The translations under genes were made by a program, and so were the position numbers. The notes beneath the pieces were generated by a model. The model did no database searches, had not been told where the DNA came from, and saw nothing but the letters and a program-made list of their open reading frames with translations. This document shows positions 15,172 through 23,125 of a DNA stretch of 33,908 nucleotides, piece after piece. The stretch is from positions 1 through 33,908 of the forward strand of contig CALBVK010000395.1 in NCBI GenBank assembly GCA_937969345.1, given 5' to 3'. Numbering within the stretch: the stretch's first letter is position 1; each line of letters starts with the position of its first letter. The DNA is from an uncultured Acidimicrobiales bacterium (GTDB lineage: Bacteria; Actinomycetota; Acidimicrobiia; Acidimicrobiales; SHLQ01).

Positions 15172-16155
15172 TCAGCCCCAGTAGGCGGCGAGCCTGGTCG
15201 CCGACGCATCGTTGACAGTTCGAGGAGGCATCGTTCCATCGATCATCGCCGCGACCTGCTCGACGCTGCTGAGCGCCTGCGCATCAGCGTTCTCCGGGGT
15301 GAGGCCTCCGAGATGTGGCGTGGCCACCACATCGTGGCGGCTCGCCAAGGCAAGCGACGGCCGCTGGTCAGCCGCCCTCCCAACATCGAGTCCGAGGCCA
15401 CCGAGGTGGCCCGACTCCAATGCCCTCAAGACCGCGTCCTCGTCGAGCAGTTCGCCCCGAGAGACGTTGACGAGGATGGTCCCGGGAGCCATCACGGACA
15501 GCTCGTGTGTGCTGATGAAATCCTCGGTTGCGGGCGTCGCAGGGGCCAAAGGAAAGACCACGTCACTTTGTTCGAGTAGCGGATCGAGGGCTAACTGTTC
15601 ATATGGCTCGGGTACGTCGACGAAAGGGTCGTGGACGAGAACGTTGAGTCCGAGCGACTCGAGTAGGGAGGCGAGGTAGGAGCCGATCGCCCCGAAGCCA
15701 ATGATGCCAGCGGTTTTCCCGCGAACCTGCGACCCGGAGCGCTGCGGCGGTTCGTCCCCCCGCTGGTAGTCGACGGTCGAGCGGGCGATGTTGCGGGCAA
15801 CGTCGAGGTACAACCCGAGCGCCAACTCTGCGGTCGACGCAACAAAACTCTTGTCGGCATGTCCAATGAGGACGCCGTTTGCCGTGGCCGCGTCGACGTC
15901 GACCGTGCTGATATCGACAGCGCACCGAAGGAACGCGACGAGGTCGGGCAGCTGCGAGAAGACATCGGCTTCTCCGGGGGTGGACCGGTGGGCGACGATC
16001 ACGTGACAGCCGGACGCGGCCCCGATGAGCTCGGGGGTGGTGAGGTCACGGTCGATTGGATTCATCACCACGTCGGCGACCTTCTCGAGTTCGACGAGTG
16101 CTCGTCCGTAGTAGGCGTCTCGATCCTCGGGGTTGTGGGTCAGAAATACTCGCAT
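15172..16155 (-). CDS. D-isomer-specific 2-hydroxyacid dehydrogenase
   Basis: A 327-residue NAD-dependent oxidoreductase interconverting 2-hydroxyacids and 2-oxoacids. The Rossmann motif GFGAIG is at 153-158, the catalytic arginine is R233 (VNVSRGELLD) and the catalytic histidine H281 (ATPHLGGLT). The usual Glu of the DVFxxEP region is absent; here the text is LDVGRAADQRPS, a variant typical of one branch of PdxB/SerA-like proteins. It heads the three-gene minus-strand operon. Just before the ATG stands TAGACC-N6, close to the leaderless pattern but with C in the last hexamer position. The substrate is unknown; the context suggests a sugar acid. Confidence 0.87.
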   Translation of the reverse strand: MRVFLTHNPEDRDAYYGRALVELEKVADVVMNPIDRDLTTPELIGAASGCHVIVAHRSTPGEADVFSQLPDLVAFLRCAVDISTVDVDAATANGVLIGHADKSFVASTAELALGLYLDVARNIARSTVDYQRGDEPPQRSGSQVRGKTAGIIGFGAIGSYLASLLESLGLNVLVHDPFVDVPEPYEQLALDPLLEQSDVVFPLAPATPATEDFISTHELSVMAPGTILVNVSRGELLDEDAVLRALESGHLGGLGLDVGRAADQRPSLALASRHDVVATPHLGGLTPENADAQALSSVEQVAAMIDGTMPPRTVNDASATRLAAYWG

Positions 16156-16213
16156 TCACCCGGTCTAGTCCGGTTTCGGCGGCAGTATCGGGAGGTCGCT
16201 GGCAAACTCTGTC

Positions 16214-16219
16214 TAGCGT
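16214..16219 (+). promoter_or_regulatory. -10 hexamer TAGCGT before the Cys-rich gene
   Basis: TAGCGT is followed by seven bases and the ATG at 16227. It supports this start over the open frame that extends back to 16056 inside the divergent dehydrogenase gene. Confidence 0.45.
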
Positions 16220-16226
16220 TGGCTAC

Positions 16227-16910
16227 ATGGAACCGGATTCCTTTCCCACTCAATGGCTCGACCTCGACGTTGACGACACCTTGTGGCGCGTCGACCGAAC
16301 GTTTCTTGAGTCCAACTGGTCGTGCATCTGGGATCGCGGCTGCGCGGGAATCGAGGAAGACCCGGCGGTCGAGGCGCAGCTCGGCTGCTGCTCGGTAGGC
16401 GCTCAGATGCTCGACGAAGAAGAGGCCATGCTCATCGCTGCTCTCGGCGCAACGCTCGACCCCGCCCACTCCCAATTCGCTCACGTGATCGACAGCGACG
16501 GTGCACTCAACGACGATCATTCCAATACTCGAATCGTCGATGGGGCCTGTGTCTTTTTGAACCGGCCGGGCTTCGCTGGTGGGCCCGGGTGTGCGTTGCA
16601 CGCCGAAGCGGAGCGGCTCGGCGAGCCATATATCGATTGGAAGCCATCGATCTGTTGGCAGCTACCGCTCAAGATCGAACGAGGCGAGACCAGTGCCGGT
16701 GCTGCGAAAGCCACGCTCCGGGCGTGGTCGCGCAGCGATTGGGGGCCAGACGGCGAGACCATGGCGTACTGCTGCACCGAACGAGACGCCACGGCTGCCA
16801 ACGCGTATGTGGGAGATGCGCGTGTCGTTGAATCGCTGAGTGAAGAGCTCACCGCGCTCGTCGGATCCAACGTTGTGGACGCGATTGTCGAGGGGCTCAG
16901 GCGGCCGTAG
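16227..16910 (+). CDS. Conserved cysteine-rich actinobacterial protein
   Basis: A 227-residue soluble protein with conserved-looking cysteine clusters: SNWSCIWDRGCAG near residues 31-43, GCCSVG near 55, VDGACVFLNRPGFAGGPGCALH near 108-129, SICWQLPL and AYCCTE. The layout resembles YkgJ/DUF3109-like proteins thought to bind zinc or an iron-sulfur cluster, and similar proteins are common in Actinobacteria. I do not know a demonstrated function. The gene is divergent from the 2-hydroxyacid dehydrogenase (71 bases apart), and its last 14 bases overlap the convergent PF10118-type gene. Confidence 0.75.
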   Translation: MEPDSFPTQWLDLDVDDTLWRVDRTFLESNWSCIWDRGCAGIEEDPAVEAQLGCCSVGAQMLDEEEAMLIAALGATLDPAHSQFAHVIDSDGALNDDHSNTRIVDGACVFLNRPGFAGGPGCALHAEAERLGEPYIDWKPSICWQLPLKIERGETSAGAAKATLRAWSRSDWGPDGETMAYCCTERDATAANAYVGDARVVESLSEELTALVGSNVVDAIVEGLRRP

Positions 16911-17793
16911 TGGCGGTGTCCGTCCGCTGTTCGTCGCTGCTGCACCGACCGGCATCGGTCCACAGCGGCATGGTGTTACTCACCGGATCGAACTCGGTAA
17001 GCCACATGGCCATCCACGGCGGGTCGACCAGCTGATCGGGGTGGAAGTCTTTGGCGACCGAGGCCGAGGCCACCGGCATGACGACGAACGCAAAGCTGAA
17101 GCCCCATGCGACGAGTCGGAACCAGCGGACGGGATTAAAGACGTGTCGTTTCCGGCAAAACAGCGACAGTCCGCCGACGATCGTGAATCCGATCAGTGTG
17201 GCGAATGCAACGAGCAGCGCGAGGGGGTACTTCTTGCGGGCGTTCGGGTGAGCCTGCATGACGTCATGGGCTATACCTTTGTGCTCGATCTCTTCGGCGA
17301 GGTGCCAGAGGAAAAGGGTCGCGGCGCGCTCGTCGGCGCCGGTGAAGTACTGCCGCAAGCCGGCCTCGGCCCATCGTGCGGAGCAGAACGCGACGATTTC
17401 GAACGCCGCAGCGAACGCAACTCCGAACGCCGTTGAGCGTCGGGCCAATTTCGCAAAGATCCATCCGCCGAATCGGTCGAGACGTTTGGCCACCGAAGAG
17501 GTGCTGCTCAGGGAGCGGTTGAAGTCGCGATGGGCTTTGAAGTGGGCACTCTCTTGCTCGATAAGCACCTGAGCCCGGTCGATGAGCTCGGGGTCGCTGG
17601 CACCCTCGTCAAGCCCGGCCCGCACCATGGCGATGACGTACGGCTCGGCGTGGGGCATCAGCAGCGAAATCGCATTCGCTGCGGCCCCAAACTCGGGGAG
17701 TGTGTGATGCCAGACATCAGTATCGCGACCGAGCCAATCGAAACGGACGCGTCGGGTCGTTGGAGCGCGCACGGTCGGGACGGTCGACAACAT
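16897..17793 (-). CDS. Predicted metal-dependent hydrolase (PF10118-like), membrane-associated
   Basis: A 298-residue protein with ferritin-like metal motifs: EQESAHFKAHRDFN near residues 79-92 and LWHLAEEIEHKGIAHDV near 162-178, giving E...ExxH and EExEH ligand sets for a di-iron centre. Hydrophobic helices lie around residues 120-136, 190-210 and 225-245. PF10118 members are annotated as metal-dependent hydrolases, but the reaction is not known. The N-terminal VRFDWLGRDTDVWHH and the WFRLVAWGFSF segment are also family-like. ATG 17793 is the only good start. The downstream end overlaps the convergent Cys-rich gene. Confidence 0.78.
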   Translation of the reverse strand: MLSTVPTVRAPTTRRVRFDWLGRDTDVWHHTLPEFGAAANAISLLMPHAEPYVIAMVRAGLDEGASDPELIDRAQVLIEQESAHFKAHRDFNRSLSSTSSVAKRLDRFGGWIFAKLARRSTAFGVAFAAAFEIVAFCSARWAEAGLRQYFTGADERAATLFLWHLAEEIEHKGIAHDVMQAHPNARKKYPLALLVAFATLIGFTIVGGLSLFCRKRHVFNPVRWFRLVAWGFSFAFVVMPVASASVAKDFHPDQLVDPPWMAMWLTEFDPVSNTMPLWTDAGRCSSDEQRTDTATTAA

Positions 17794-17840
17794 ACGTCAG
17801 CATCGGCACAACGGTGGTGCCAGTAAAGTCTGTCCGCTCG

Positions 17841-18629
17841 CTATGCCCGAGCAATCAGCAATAGCTGACGCGACTGCGCAACCAGCTCGCCTGAATCGTC
17901 GTACAGATCGGCATCGATCTCAAAGGTCCCGTTCTGCACGAAGTGTGTTACCGAATCGACGAGGAGCCACTCCGTGGTGGGCCGTTTGCGGAAATGAACG
18001 GTCATCTGAACGGTGGGGACCCACCCGACGGGTAGGTCGGTGTTGAAGACGGTCGGTGGCAGAAAATCCGACGCGAGGACCGCAGCGGTCGTGTCGAGGG
18101 GTTCGTCGTCGAGGAGACGAAACCAGCCACGCACTCGGGGTTCGCCGGTGGCGCCCGCTGCATCGTCAGGATGCAGCCGCTGCTCGACCTTGAGCATAAA
18201 CGGGGGAGGGAACATGCCATCGGGATCGGCGACGGTTCGGGGACAGTCGAGCGGGGCCGGCATGTCCGGGGCGTTTTGGTTAACGAGTGTTGGGCCTTCT
18301 CCGTCACGAAGATCGCCCGTGATCACCGTGCCCGAGAGAATGAGTCGATCGGGCCCGGTGAGGTCGACTCGGGTGGTTGCGAAGCGCTTGCCCTGTTTCA
18401 GAGAGGTCGTCGTAGCCGTTAGCGGGCCAGGGCGTCCGGGGGCCAGAAAGTGGGCCGACAGCGAGATGATGTCGGGTCGACCGGATTCGAGGAGCGCGGC
18501 GCGTCCCAGCATGCTCATGAGATAGCCGCCGTTGGCGTTTCCAAGGACATCCCAGCCGGGATGGATTTCACCGGCATAGACGCCGTTAGCACCAGCACTC
18601 AGACCGGTATGTTCAGCGAACTGGCCCAC
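17841..18629 (-). CDS. Double-hotdog acyl-CoA thioesterase
   Basis: A 262-residue thioesterase-superfamily protein with two hotdog folds. The first (about residues 15-115) carries GNANGGYLMSMLGRAALLESG, where the central hotdog helix lies. The second (about 130-260) includes RVRGWFRL and ends DLYDDSGELVAQSRQLLLI. Such TesB-like enzymes release free acid and CoA from acyl-CoA in the cytoplasm. The GTG start shares a base with the stop of the upstream membrane-protein gene (TAGTG), so the two are coupled. Chain length preference cannot be predicted. Confidence 0.82.
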   Translation of the reverse strand: MGQFAEHTGLSAGANGVYAGEIHPGWDVLGNANGGYLMSMLGRAALLESGRPDIISLSAHFLAPGRPGPLTATTTSLKQGKRFATTRVDLTGPDRLILSGTVITGDLRDGEGPTLVNQNAPDMPAPLDCPRTVADPDGMFPPPFMLKVEQRLHPDDAAGATGEPRVRGWFRLLDDEPLDTTAAVLASDFLPPTVFNTDLPVGWVPTVQMTVHFRKRPTTEWLLVDSVTHFVQNGTFEIDADLYDDSGELVAQSRQLLLIARA

Positions 18630-19003
18630 TATCCGAGCAATGTCTGACTATCCACCACGAACAACACCAGGAGCAGGACGATCACGGCGGCGTTCATAGC
18701 GCTGGCCCACCACCGGTAGGGGTGGTTGGAGGCAAAGAATCGCCGGATGCTCAAGACGTTGAACACGATTGCGACGAGCCCGATGAGGACACCGATGATC
18801 GCGCCGGTGCTCGATGCGATGCCGACGATCGGAGCGACGAACGGGAAGACGATGTAGGTGAGGAGGCAGCGAATGCCGGAGATGACGACCGACTTGGAAA
18901 AGACCCGCTCGGCCGGCTCGTTGTTCTGGCCCGGTCCGGTCGCATCGGCATCGTCAGGGAGGCTCGCATCGGCATTGTCGGGGAGGATCGTCGCGTCACT
19001 CAT
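18629..19003 (-). CDS. Small membrane protein of unknown function
   Basis: A 124-residue protein. The first 40 residues are acidic and polar (Asp/Pro-rich, two copies of a DNADAS/DDADAT-like phrase). Three hydrophobic segments follow, at about 42-62, 66-88 and 100-121, with a basic RRFF between the last two. I do not recognise a named family. ATG 19003 is preferred to the TTG at 19009 because TACGAT lies 8 bases upstream (19012-19017, minus). It is coupled to the thioesterase gene and divergent from ruvC. Confidence 0.72.
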   Translation of the reverse strand: MSDATILPDNADASLPDDADATGPGQNNEPAERVFSKSVVISGIRCLLTYIVFPFVAPIVGIASSTGAIIGVLIGLVAIVFNVLSIRRFFASNHPYRWWASAMNAAVIVLLLVLFVVDSQTLLG

Positions 19004-19011
19004 TGGCAACT

Positions 19012-19017
19012 ATCGTA
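19012..19017 (-). promoter_or_regulatory. -10 hexamer TACGAT for the membrane protein-thioesterase unit
   Basis: On the minus strand TACGAT precedes ATG 19003 by eight bases. It fits a leaderless or near-leaderless transcript and sets the start of the unit. Confidence 0.4.
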
Positions 19018-19074
19018 GCCGCACCAACGGAACCGTCAGACCTCGGAGCATCGCACGATGTGTCACCCCGTAGC

Positions 19075-19080
19075 GATAGT
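19075..19080 (+). promoter_or_regulatory. -10 hexamer GATAGT for ruvC
   Basis: GATAGT lies nine bases before the ATG at 19090, which would place the transcript start at or just before that codon. It supports the short RuvC start. It is within 60 bases of the divergent minus-strand promoter. Confidence 0.35.
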
Positions 19081-19089
19081 GTCGTACAG

Positions 19090-19581
19090 ATGTTCGTGCT
19101 TGGAATAGACCCGGGTCTCACCCGCTGTGGGTATGGCTGTGTCGATTGGAGCGGTCCCAATAGGGTCCGAGCAATCTCGGCCGGCGTGATTCGTTCGGAA
19201 CACACCGAAGATCTGCCATATCGGCTCGCTGCCTTGCAGACCGAAATTACCGGTCTGATCGAGGAGTTCGCTCCCAAGGTCGTGGCGATCGAACGTGTCT
19301 TGTTCCAGGTCAACGTGAGCACTGCTATGGCCGTGGGACACGCGTCGGGTGTGGTGATGGCAGGTGCGGCGCGAGCGGGTTGCGAAGTGGTCCAGTACAG
19401 CCCCAACGAAATCAAGCTCGCGGTCACCGGCTACGGGAACGCAGACAAGCAACAAGTAGAGCGAATGGTTCGAGCGCAGCTCAAGATCGACAAAGAACTC
19501 CGACCGGTCGATGCCGCCGACGCGCTCGCCGTCGCCCTGTGCCACACCGCCATCGTCGGCGTCCCGGAGGTTGTTGGATGA
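19090..19581 (+). CDS. ruvC: Holliday junction resolvase RuvC
   Basis: A 163-residue endonuclease that cuts Holliday junctions symmetrically during recombinational repair, acting on the RuvAB-bound junction. The four acidic metal ligands are D7 (GIDPG), E68 (AIERV), D141 and D144 (VDAADALAVALCH), placed as in E. coli RuvC (7, 66, 138, 141). I start at ATG 19090, one codon before the core strand. The frame extends back to 19003, but that part has no family match. The ruvA ATG overlaps its stop (ATGA), so ruvC-ruvA-ruvB are one coupled operon. Confidence 0.95.
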   Translation: MFVLGIDPGLTRCGYGCVDWSGPNRVRAISAGVIRSEHTEDLPYRLAALQTEITGLIEEFAPKVVAIERVLFQVNVSTAMAVGHASGVVMAGAARAGCEVVQYSPNEIKLAVTGYGNADKQQVERMVRAQLKIDKELRPVDAADALAVALCHTAIVGVPEVVG

Positions 19582-20183
19582 TCGGTTCACTCCGAGGCAC
19601 GCTCCTCGACCGAAGTCCAAACGGCGACGAGTTGCTTATCGAGGTGGCAGGCGTTGGCTACCGGGTGCTCGTCGCCCCTGCTGCGTCTGCGAGAGCAGGG
19701 GCGCTCGGGGGTGAGGCGTTCTTGCACGTTCACCACCAGCAACGCGAGGACGCACAAATTCTGTATGGCTTTTCCACGATCGAGGAGCGTCGTATCTTCG
19801 AGATCGTCATCTCCGCGCACGGTGTTGGCCCAGCGTTAGGCATGGCAATCTTGTCCGTGCATGGCCCGGCCGAGCTCAAATCGGTACTCGCAACCGAGGA
19901 CATCGATGCGCTGTGCGCAGTCCCCGGCGTCGGAAAGAAGACCGCCACCCGTCTGCTCATCGACCTCAAATCCAAACTCGATCTTCCCGACGTCGATCTC
20001 TCGTCCATCGATCGGCCAGCAGCGCAGGTCGACCTGCCGGCTCATCTCGAGGTCCGGCAAGCCCTCGAAGCCCTCGGTTACGCAAGCGACGAAGTCCGTG
20101 CCGTGCTCTCCAAGCTGCCCACCGAGGGCGACCCAGCACTGCTCACCCGCGACGCGCTCCGTCTCATGGCTGAGGGTGTCTAG
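19578..20183 (+). CDS. ruvA: Holliday junction DNA helicase subunit RuvA
   Basis: A 201-residue junction-binding protein. It forms a tetramer on Holliday junctions and loads RuvB. The N-terminal OB fold (residues 1-62, MIGSLRGTLL start), tandem helix-hairpin-helix motifs (SAHGVGPALGMAIL near 79-92 and LCAVPGVGKKTATRL near 112-126), and a C-terminal three-helix domain that contacts RuvB (about 152-201) are all present. ATG 19578 overlaps the ruvC stop, and its own stop overlaps the ruvB GTG (TAGTG). Confidence 0.95.
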   Translation: MIGSLRGTLLDRSPNGDELLIEVAGVGYRVLVAPAASARAGALGGEAFLHVHHQQREDAQILYGFSTIEERRIFEIVISAHGVGPALGMAILSVHGPAELKSVLATEDIDALCAVPGVGKKTATRLLIDLKSKLDLPDVDLSSIDRPAAQVDLPAHLEVRQALEALGYASDEVRAVLSKLPTEGDPALLTRDALRLMAEGV

Positions 20184-21232
20184 TGCGCGACGAACTGCTG
20201 TCGCCATCGGGTGACGACGACGAACGCGGAGAGGAAGACCGAGATGAGCTCGGGCTTCGCCCCCAATCGCTTGCAGATTTTGTTGGTCAGGAGCAACTGA
20301 AGGGGCACCTGCGCGTCATGATGACCGCTGCTCGAAACCGTGAGCAACCAATCGGGCACATGCTGTTCGCTGGTCCTCCGGGTTTGGGAAAGACCACACT
20401 CGCCGGGATCATCGCCAATGAGATGGGGGCCACGATGCACATCACGTCGGGCCCGGCGCTCGAGAAAGGTGGCGACCTCGCCGCCATCTTGACCAAGCTC
20501 GAAGATGGCGACGTGCTGTTTATCGACGAGATCCATCGCCTTGCGCGCCCCGTAGAGGAAGTGCTCTATCCAGCGATGGAGGACTTCCAGCTCGACTTGG
20601 TGCTCGGTAAGGGTCCAGCCGCTCGAACAATGCGCCTTCCGGTCGCTCGGTTCACTCTCGTTGGAGCGACCACGCGAACCGGTCTGATAACGGGTCCTCT
20701 ACGTGATCGCTTCGACTATCCGGCCAGGCTCGACTACTACGAACCCGACGAGCTGCGATCGATCGTGCTGCGGGCCGCCGGCATTCTCGATGTCGCGATC
20801 GATGAGGACGGAGCCGGAGAAATCGCTTTGCGGTCTCGGGGCACCCCTCGAATCGCCAATCGGCTGCTCCGCCAGGTTCGAGACTTCGCCGAGGTCGAGC
20901 GCGACGGCAATATCACCAAAGAAGTCGCGCGCGATGGGCTTGAATTCTTCGGGGTCGACACGCGTGGACTCGACAAATCGACACGGGCATTACTCATGGC
21001 GCTGTGTGGGATGTTCGAAGGCGGCCCGGTAGGGCTCAAGACGCTGTCGATCAGTGTTAGCGAACCCGTCGAAACCGTCGAGGACGTCTATGAGCCGTAC
21101 CTCATTCAGCAAGGTTTCTTGATCCGGACGCCGAAGGGCCGCGTCGCAACCGTCGCTGCTTGGCAACACCTCGGAATGACCGCCCCAGGGTCGAGCCCCG
21201 ATACCGGCGATCCGCCAGGGCTCTTCGACTAG
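20183..21232 (+). CDS. ruvB: Holliday junction branch-migration ATPase RuvB
   Basis: A 349-residue AAA+ motor that drives branch migration with RuvA. Walker A GPPGLGKTT is at residues 64-72, Walker B with LFIDEIHR at 112-119, sensor 1 GATTR near 157, and the arginine-finger phrase LRDRFD near 170. The C-terminal winged helix (about 260-335, ending FLIRTPKGRVAT) binds DNA. The GTG start overlaps the ruvA stop by one base. The acidic N-terminal 22 residues are slightly longer than in E. coli. The stop overlaps the convergent gene at 21229 by four bases. Confidence 0.96.
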   Translation: MRDELLSPSGDDDERGEEDRDELGLRPQSLADFVGQEQLKGHLRVMMTAARNREQPIGHMLFAGPPGLGKTTLAGIIANEMGATMHITSGPALEKGGDLAAILTKLEDGDVLFIDEIHRLARPVEEVLYPAMEDFQLDLVLGKGPAARTMRLPVARFTLVGATTRTGLITGPLRDRFDYPARLDYYEPDELRSIVLRAAGILDVAIDEDGAGEIALRSRGTPRIANRLLRQVRDFAEVERDGNITKEVARDGLEFFGVDTRGLDKSTRALLMALCGMFEGGPVGLKTLSISVSEPVETVEDVYEPYLIQQGFLIRTPKGRVATVAAWQHLGMTAPGSSPDTGDPPGLFD

Positions 21233-21945
21233 CCCCGGACGTCGAGCGTGTGGAGTGCGGGATCGAGTCGCTCTCGCAACTCGTCGAACCCGCTCGAAGG
21301 TCCGCTCAGAGTGGCAACCGCTATCGTTCCGTCGCCAATGCGGATCAGCTGGAACGTGGAGACGTCAATGCCGTTCTCGTCGCGAAATGATGTGCTGATC
21401 GTGGCGAATTGCTTGCCGTCACGAACCTGAATGACACCATCGATCTCGGCATCGTCGGGAAGCGCTTCGCTCAGCCCGGCCATCGTTCCGGCGAGAACCT
21501 CGTCATAACTCTGCGCAACGGACGGTCCTGCAGTGGTGAACACCGCAGCGACGGCGCGGCCATCTTCGATCACGTTCCACCCTTGGGTGCCCGTAGGAGT
21601 CTCGGACGCAGACATCGTCTCCCACGATGCGCCGAGGCGAATCTCGTAGCTGCCGGTGCTATCGACAAAGAGCTTGTCGGTAAGCGCCAGTGCTGTGGGC
21701 GCGGCCGCACCGGATTCGATATCGATTTGGCTGAATTCCGACGACACCGTCGAGCCGAGCATGCTGAGCGCGAAGATCGCAACAACGGCGAGCAAGAAGA
21801 GGCTTGCGATGATGGTTCCAACGATGATGGCGACCGTCTTGCCCGTCGACTTCTTCTCGTCGTGCGGCTCCACGAACGCGACATTGGTCGCATAACCAAA
21901 TTGGCCTGGCCCGCCTGGCGGTGGCGGGCTTGGGTCTGTTTGCAT
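21229..21945 (-). CDS. Hypothetical single-pass membrane protein with extracytoplasmic domain
   Basis: A 238-residue protein. The N-terminus has a Pro/Gly-rich stretch (SPPPPGGPG, residues 6-14), then a charged segment with EKKSTGK, and one membrane helix at about 37-62 (TVAIIVGTIIASLFLLAVVAIFA region). The rest, about 63-238, is predicted outside the membrane and contains SYEIRLGASW and repeated beta-like phrases, reminiscent of a PsbP/LpqN-like fold, but this is only a resemblance. ATG 21945 has GGGGAG four bases upstream, so unlike many neighbours it uses a normal ribosome site. Function unknown. Confidence 0.75.
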   Translation of the reverse strand: MQTDPSPPPPGGPGQFGYATNVAFVEPHDEKKSTGKTVAIIVGTIIASLFLLAVVAIFALSMLGSTVSSEFSQIDIESGAAAPTALALTDKLFVDSTGSYEIRLGASWETMSASETPTGTQGWNVIEDGRAVAAVFTTAGPSVAQSYDEVLAGTMAGLSEALPDDAEIDGVIQVRDGKQFATISTSFRDENGIDVSTFQLIRIGDGTIAVATLSGPSSGFDELRERLDPALHTLDVRG

Positions 21946-22088
21946 GATCGCTCCCCGAGTCTTTGTACCTAGGCCTTCGGTGTGATTCGAGGGGCACCTA
22001 AGAAAGATTTTGAGCAGGGGTCGTGCATCAAGCGAGGCGAGGTTGATCCAGAGCGATCGGGATGTGTGTGGATACGCTCGTGACCGCC

Positions 22089-23120
22089 ATGACCTCGATC
22101 GACGCCTTTGACTATGCGCTGCCCCCTGAGCGAATCGCGCAGGTTCCGCTCGTCGATAGAACCGCATCGAAATTGCTCGTGGATCGCGGCTCATCTACAG
22201 CGGGCCATCACTCGGTCGCCGACCTACCCGAGCTCCTCACCTCGGGTGATCTGCTCGTCGTCAACGACACCAAGGTGCTGCCAGCGCGCCTCTTTACCAC
22301 TCGGCCCACAGGTGGCAGCACCGAACTGTTGTTGCTCGAACCGGACGGGCCCGCGGCGTCGGCCCTTCGTGACGAACGGTCCGAATGGGTGGCTTTGGTA
22401 AAGCCGAGCAAGAAGGTCGCTCCGGGTACGGCGCTGTCGATCGACGGCGAGTCCGACCTACACATAACCGTCGGCGACGACCTTGGGGAAGGCCGCCGTC
22501 GGGTCGTTCTCGAATCGACAGCGCTCGAAGATGCACTCGAACGGGTCGGCCAGATGCCGCTGCCCCCGTACATCACCGAGACGCTCACCGACTCCGACCG
22601 GTATCAGACCGTATATGCCGACCAGCCGGGGAGCGCCGCAGCCCCCACCGCTGGTCTGCACCTCACCGACACCCTCATGACATCGCTGCGCTCTGCCGGT
22701 ATCGCAATCGCGACCGTCGAACTCGTGGTCGGGCTCGATACGTTCCGACCGGTGATGGTTGAGCGGCTCGACGATCACCGAATGCATTCCGAACGGTACC
22801 GAGTGCCCGAGGCGACAACTGCGGCGATCGCCGAGGCGGAGCGCGTGGTGGCGGTAGGGACGACCACGGTTCGAGCGCTGGAGGCCGCGGCGTTGTCCGG
22901 CCCGGAGGGCGCTACCGACATCTTCATCCGCGACCCGTTCGATTTTCAGGTCGTTGACCTCCTGATGACGAACTTCCACATGCCAAAGAGCACGCTGCTC
23001 GTCATGATCGAGGCGTTCATCGGTGCACGCTGGCGAGACCTCTACGCTGAAGCGCTCGCCGGTGACTACCGTTTCCTCTCCTTTGGCGATGCAATGCTCC
23101 TCGATCGAACGGCCCAATAA
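22089..23120 (+). CDS. queA: S-adenosylmethionine:tRNA ribosyltransferase-isomerase QueA
   Basis: A 343-residue enzyme that transfers the ribosyl part of SAM to preQ1 in tRNA, forming epoxyqueuosine. Family phrases are FDYALPPERIAQVPL at the N-terminus, VVNDTKVLPARL near 63, PLPPYI near 158, SAAAPTAGLHLT near 184 and TNFHMPKSTLLVMIEAF near 299. ATG 22089 gives the usual family start; an upstream ATG at 22062 would add nine residues. TACGCT at 22073-22078 could be the -10, with a start point just before 22089. tgt begins five bases after its stop, so both queuosine steps are in one operon. Confidence 0.95.
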   Translation: MTSIDAFDYALPPERIAQVPLVDRTASKLLVDRGSSTAGHHSVADLPELLTSGDLLVVNDTKVLPARLFTTRPTGGSTELLLLEPDGPAASALRDERSEWVALVKPSKKVAPGTALSIDGESDLHITVGDDLGEGRRRVVLESTALEDALERVGQMPLPPYITETLTDSDRYQTVYADQPGSAAAPTAGLHLTDTLMTSLRSAGIAIATVELVVGLDTFRPVMVERLDDHRMHSERYRVPEATTAAIAEAERVVAVGTTTVRALEAAALSGPEGATDIFIRDPFDFQVVDLLMTNFHMPKSTLLVMIEAFIGARWRDLYAEALAGDYRFLSFGDAMLLDRTAQ

Positions 23121-23125
23121 CGTCC

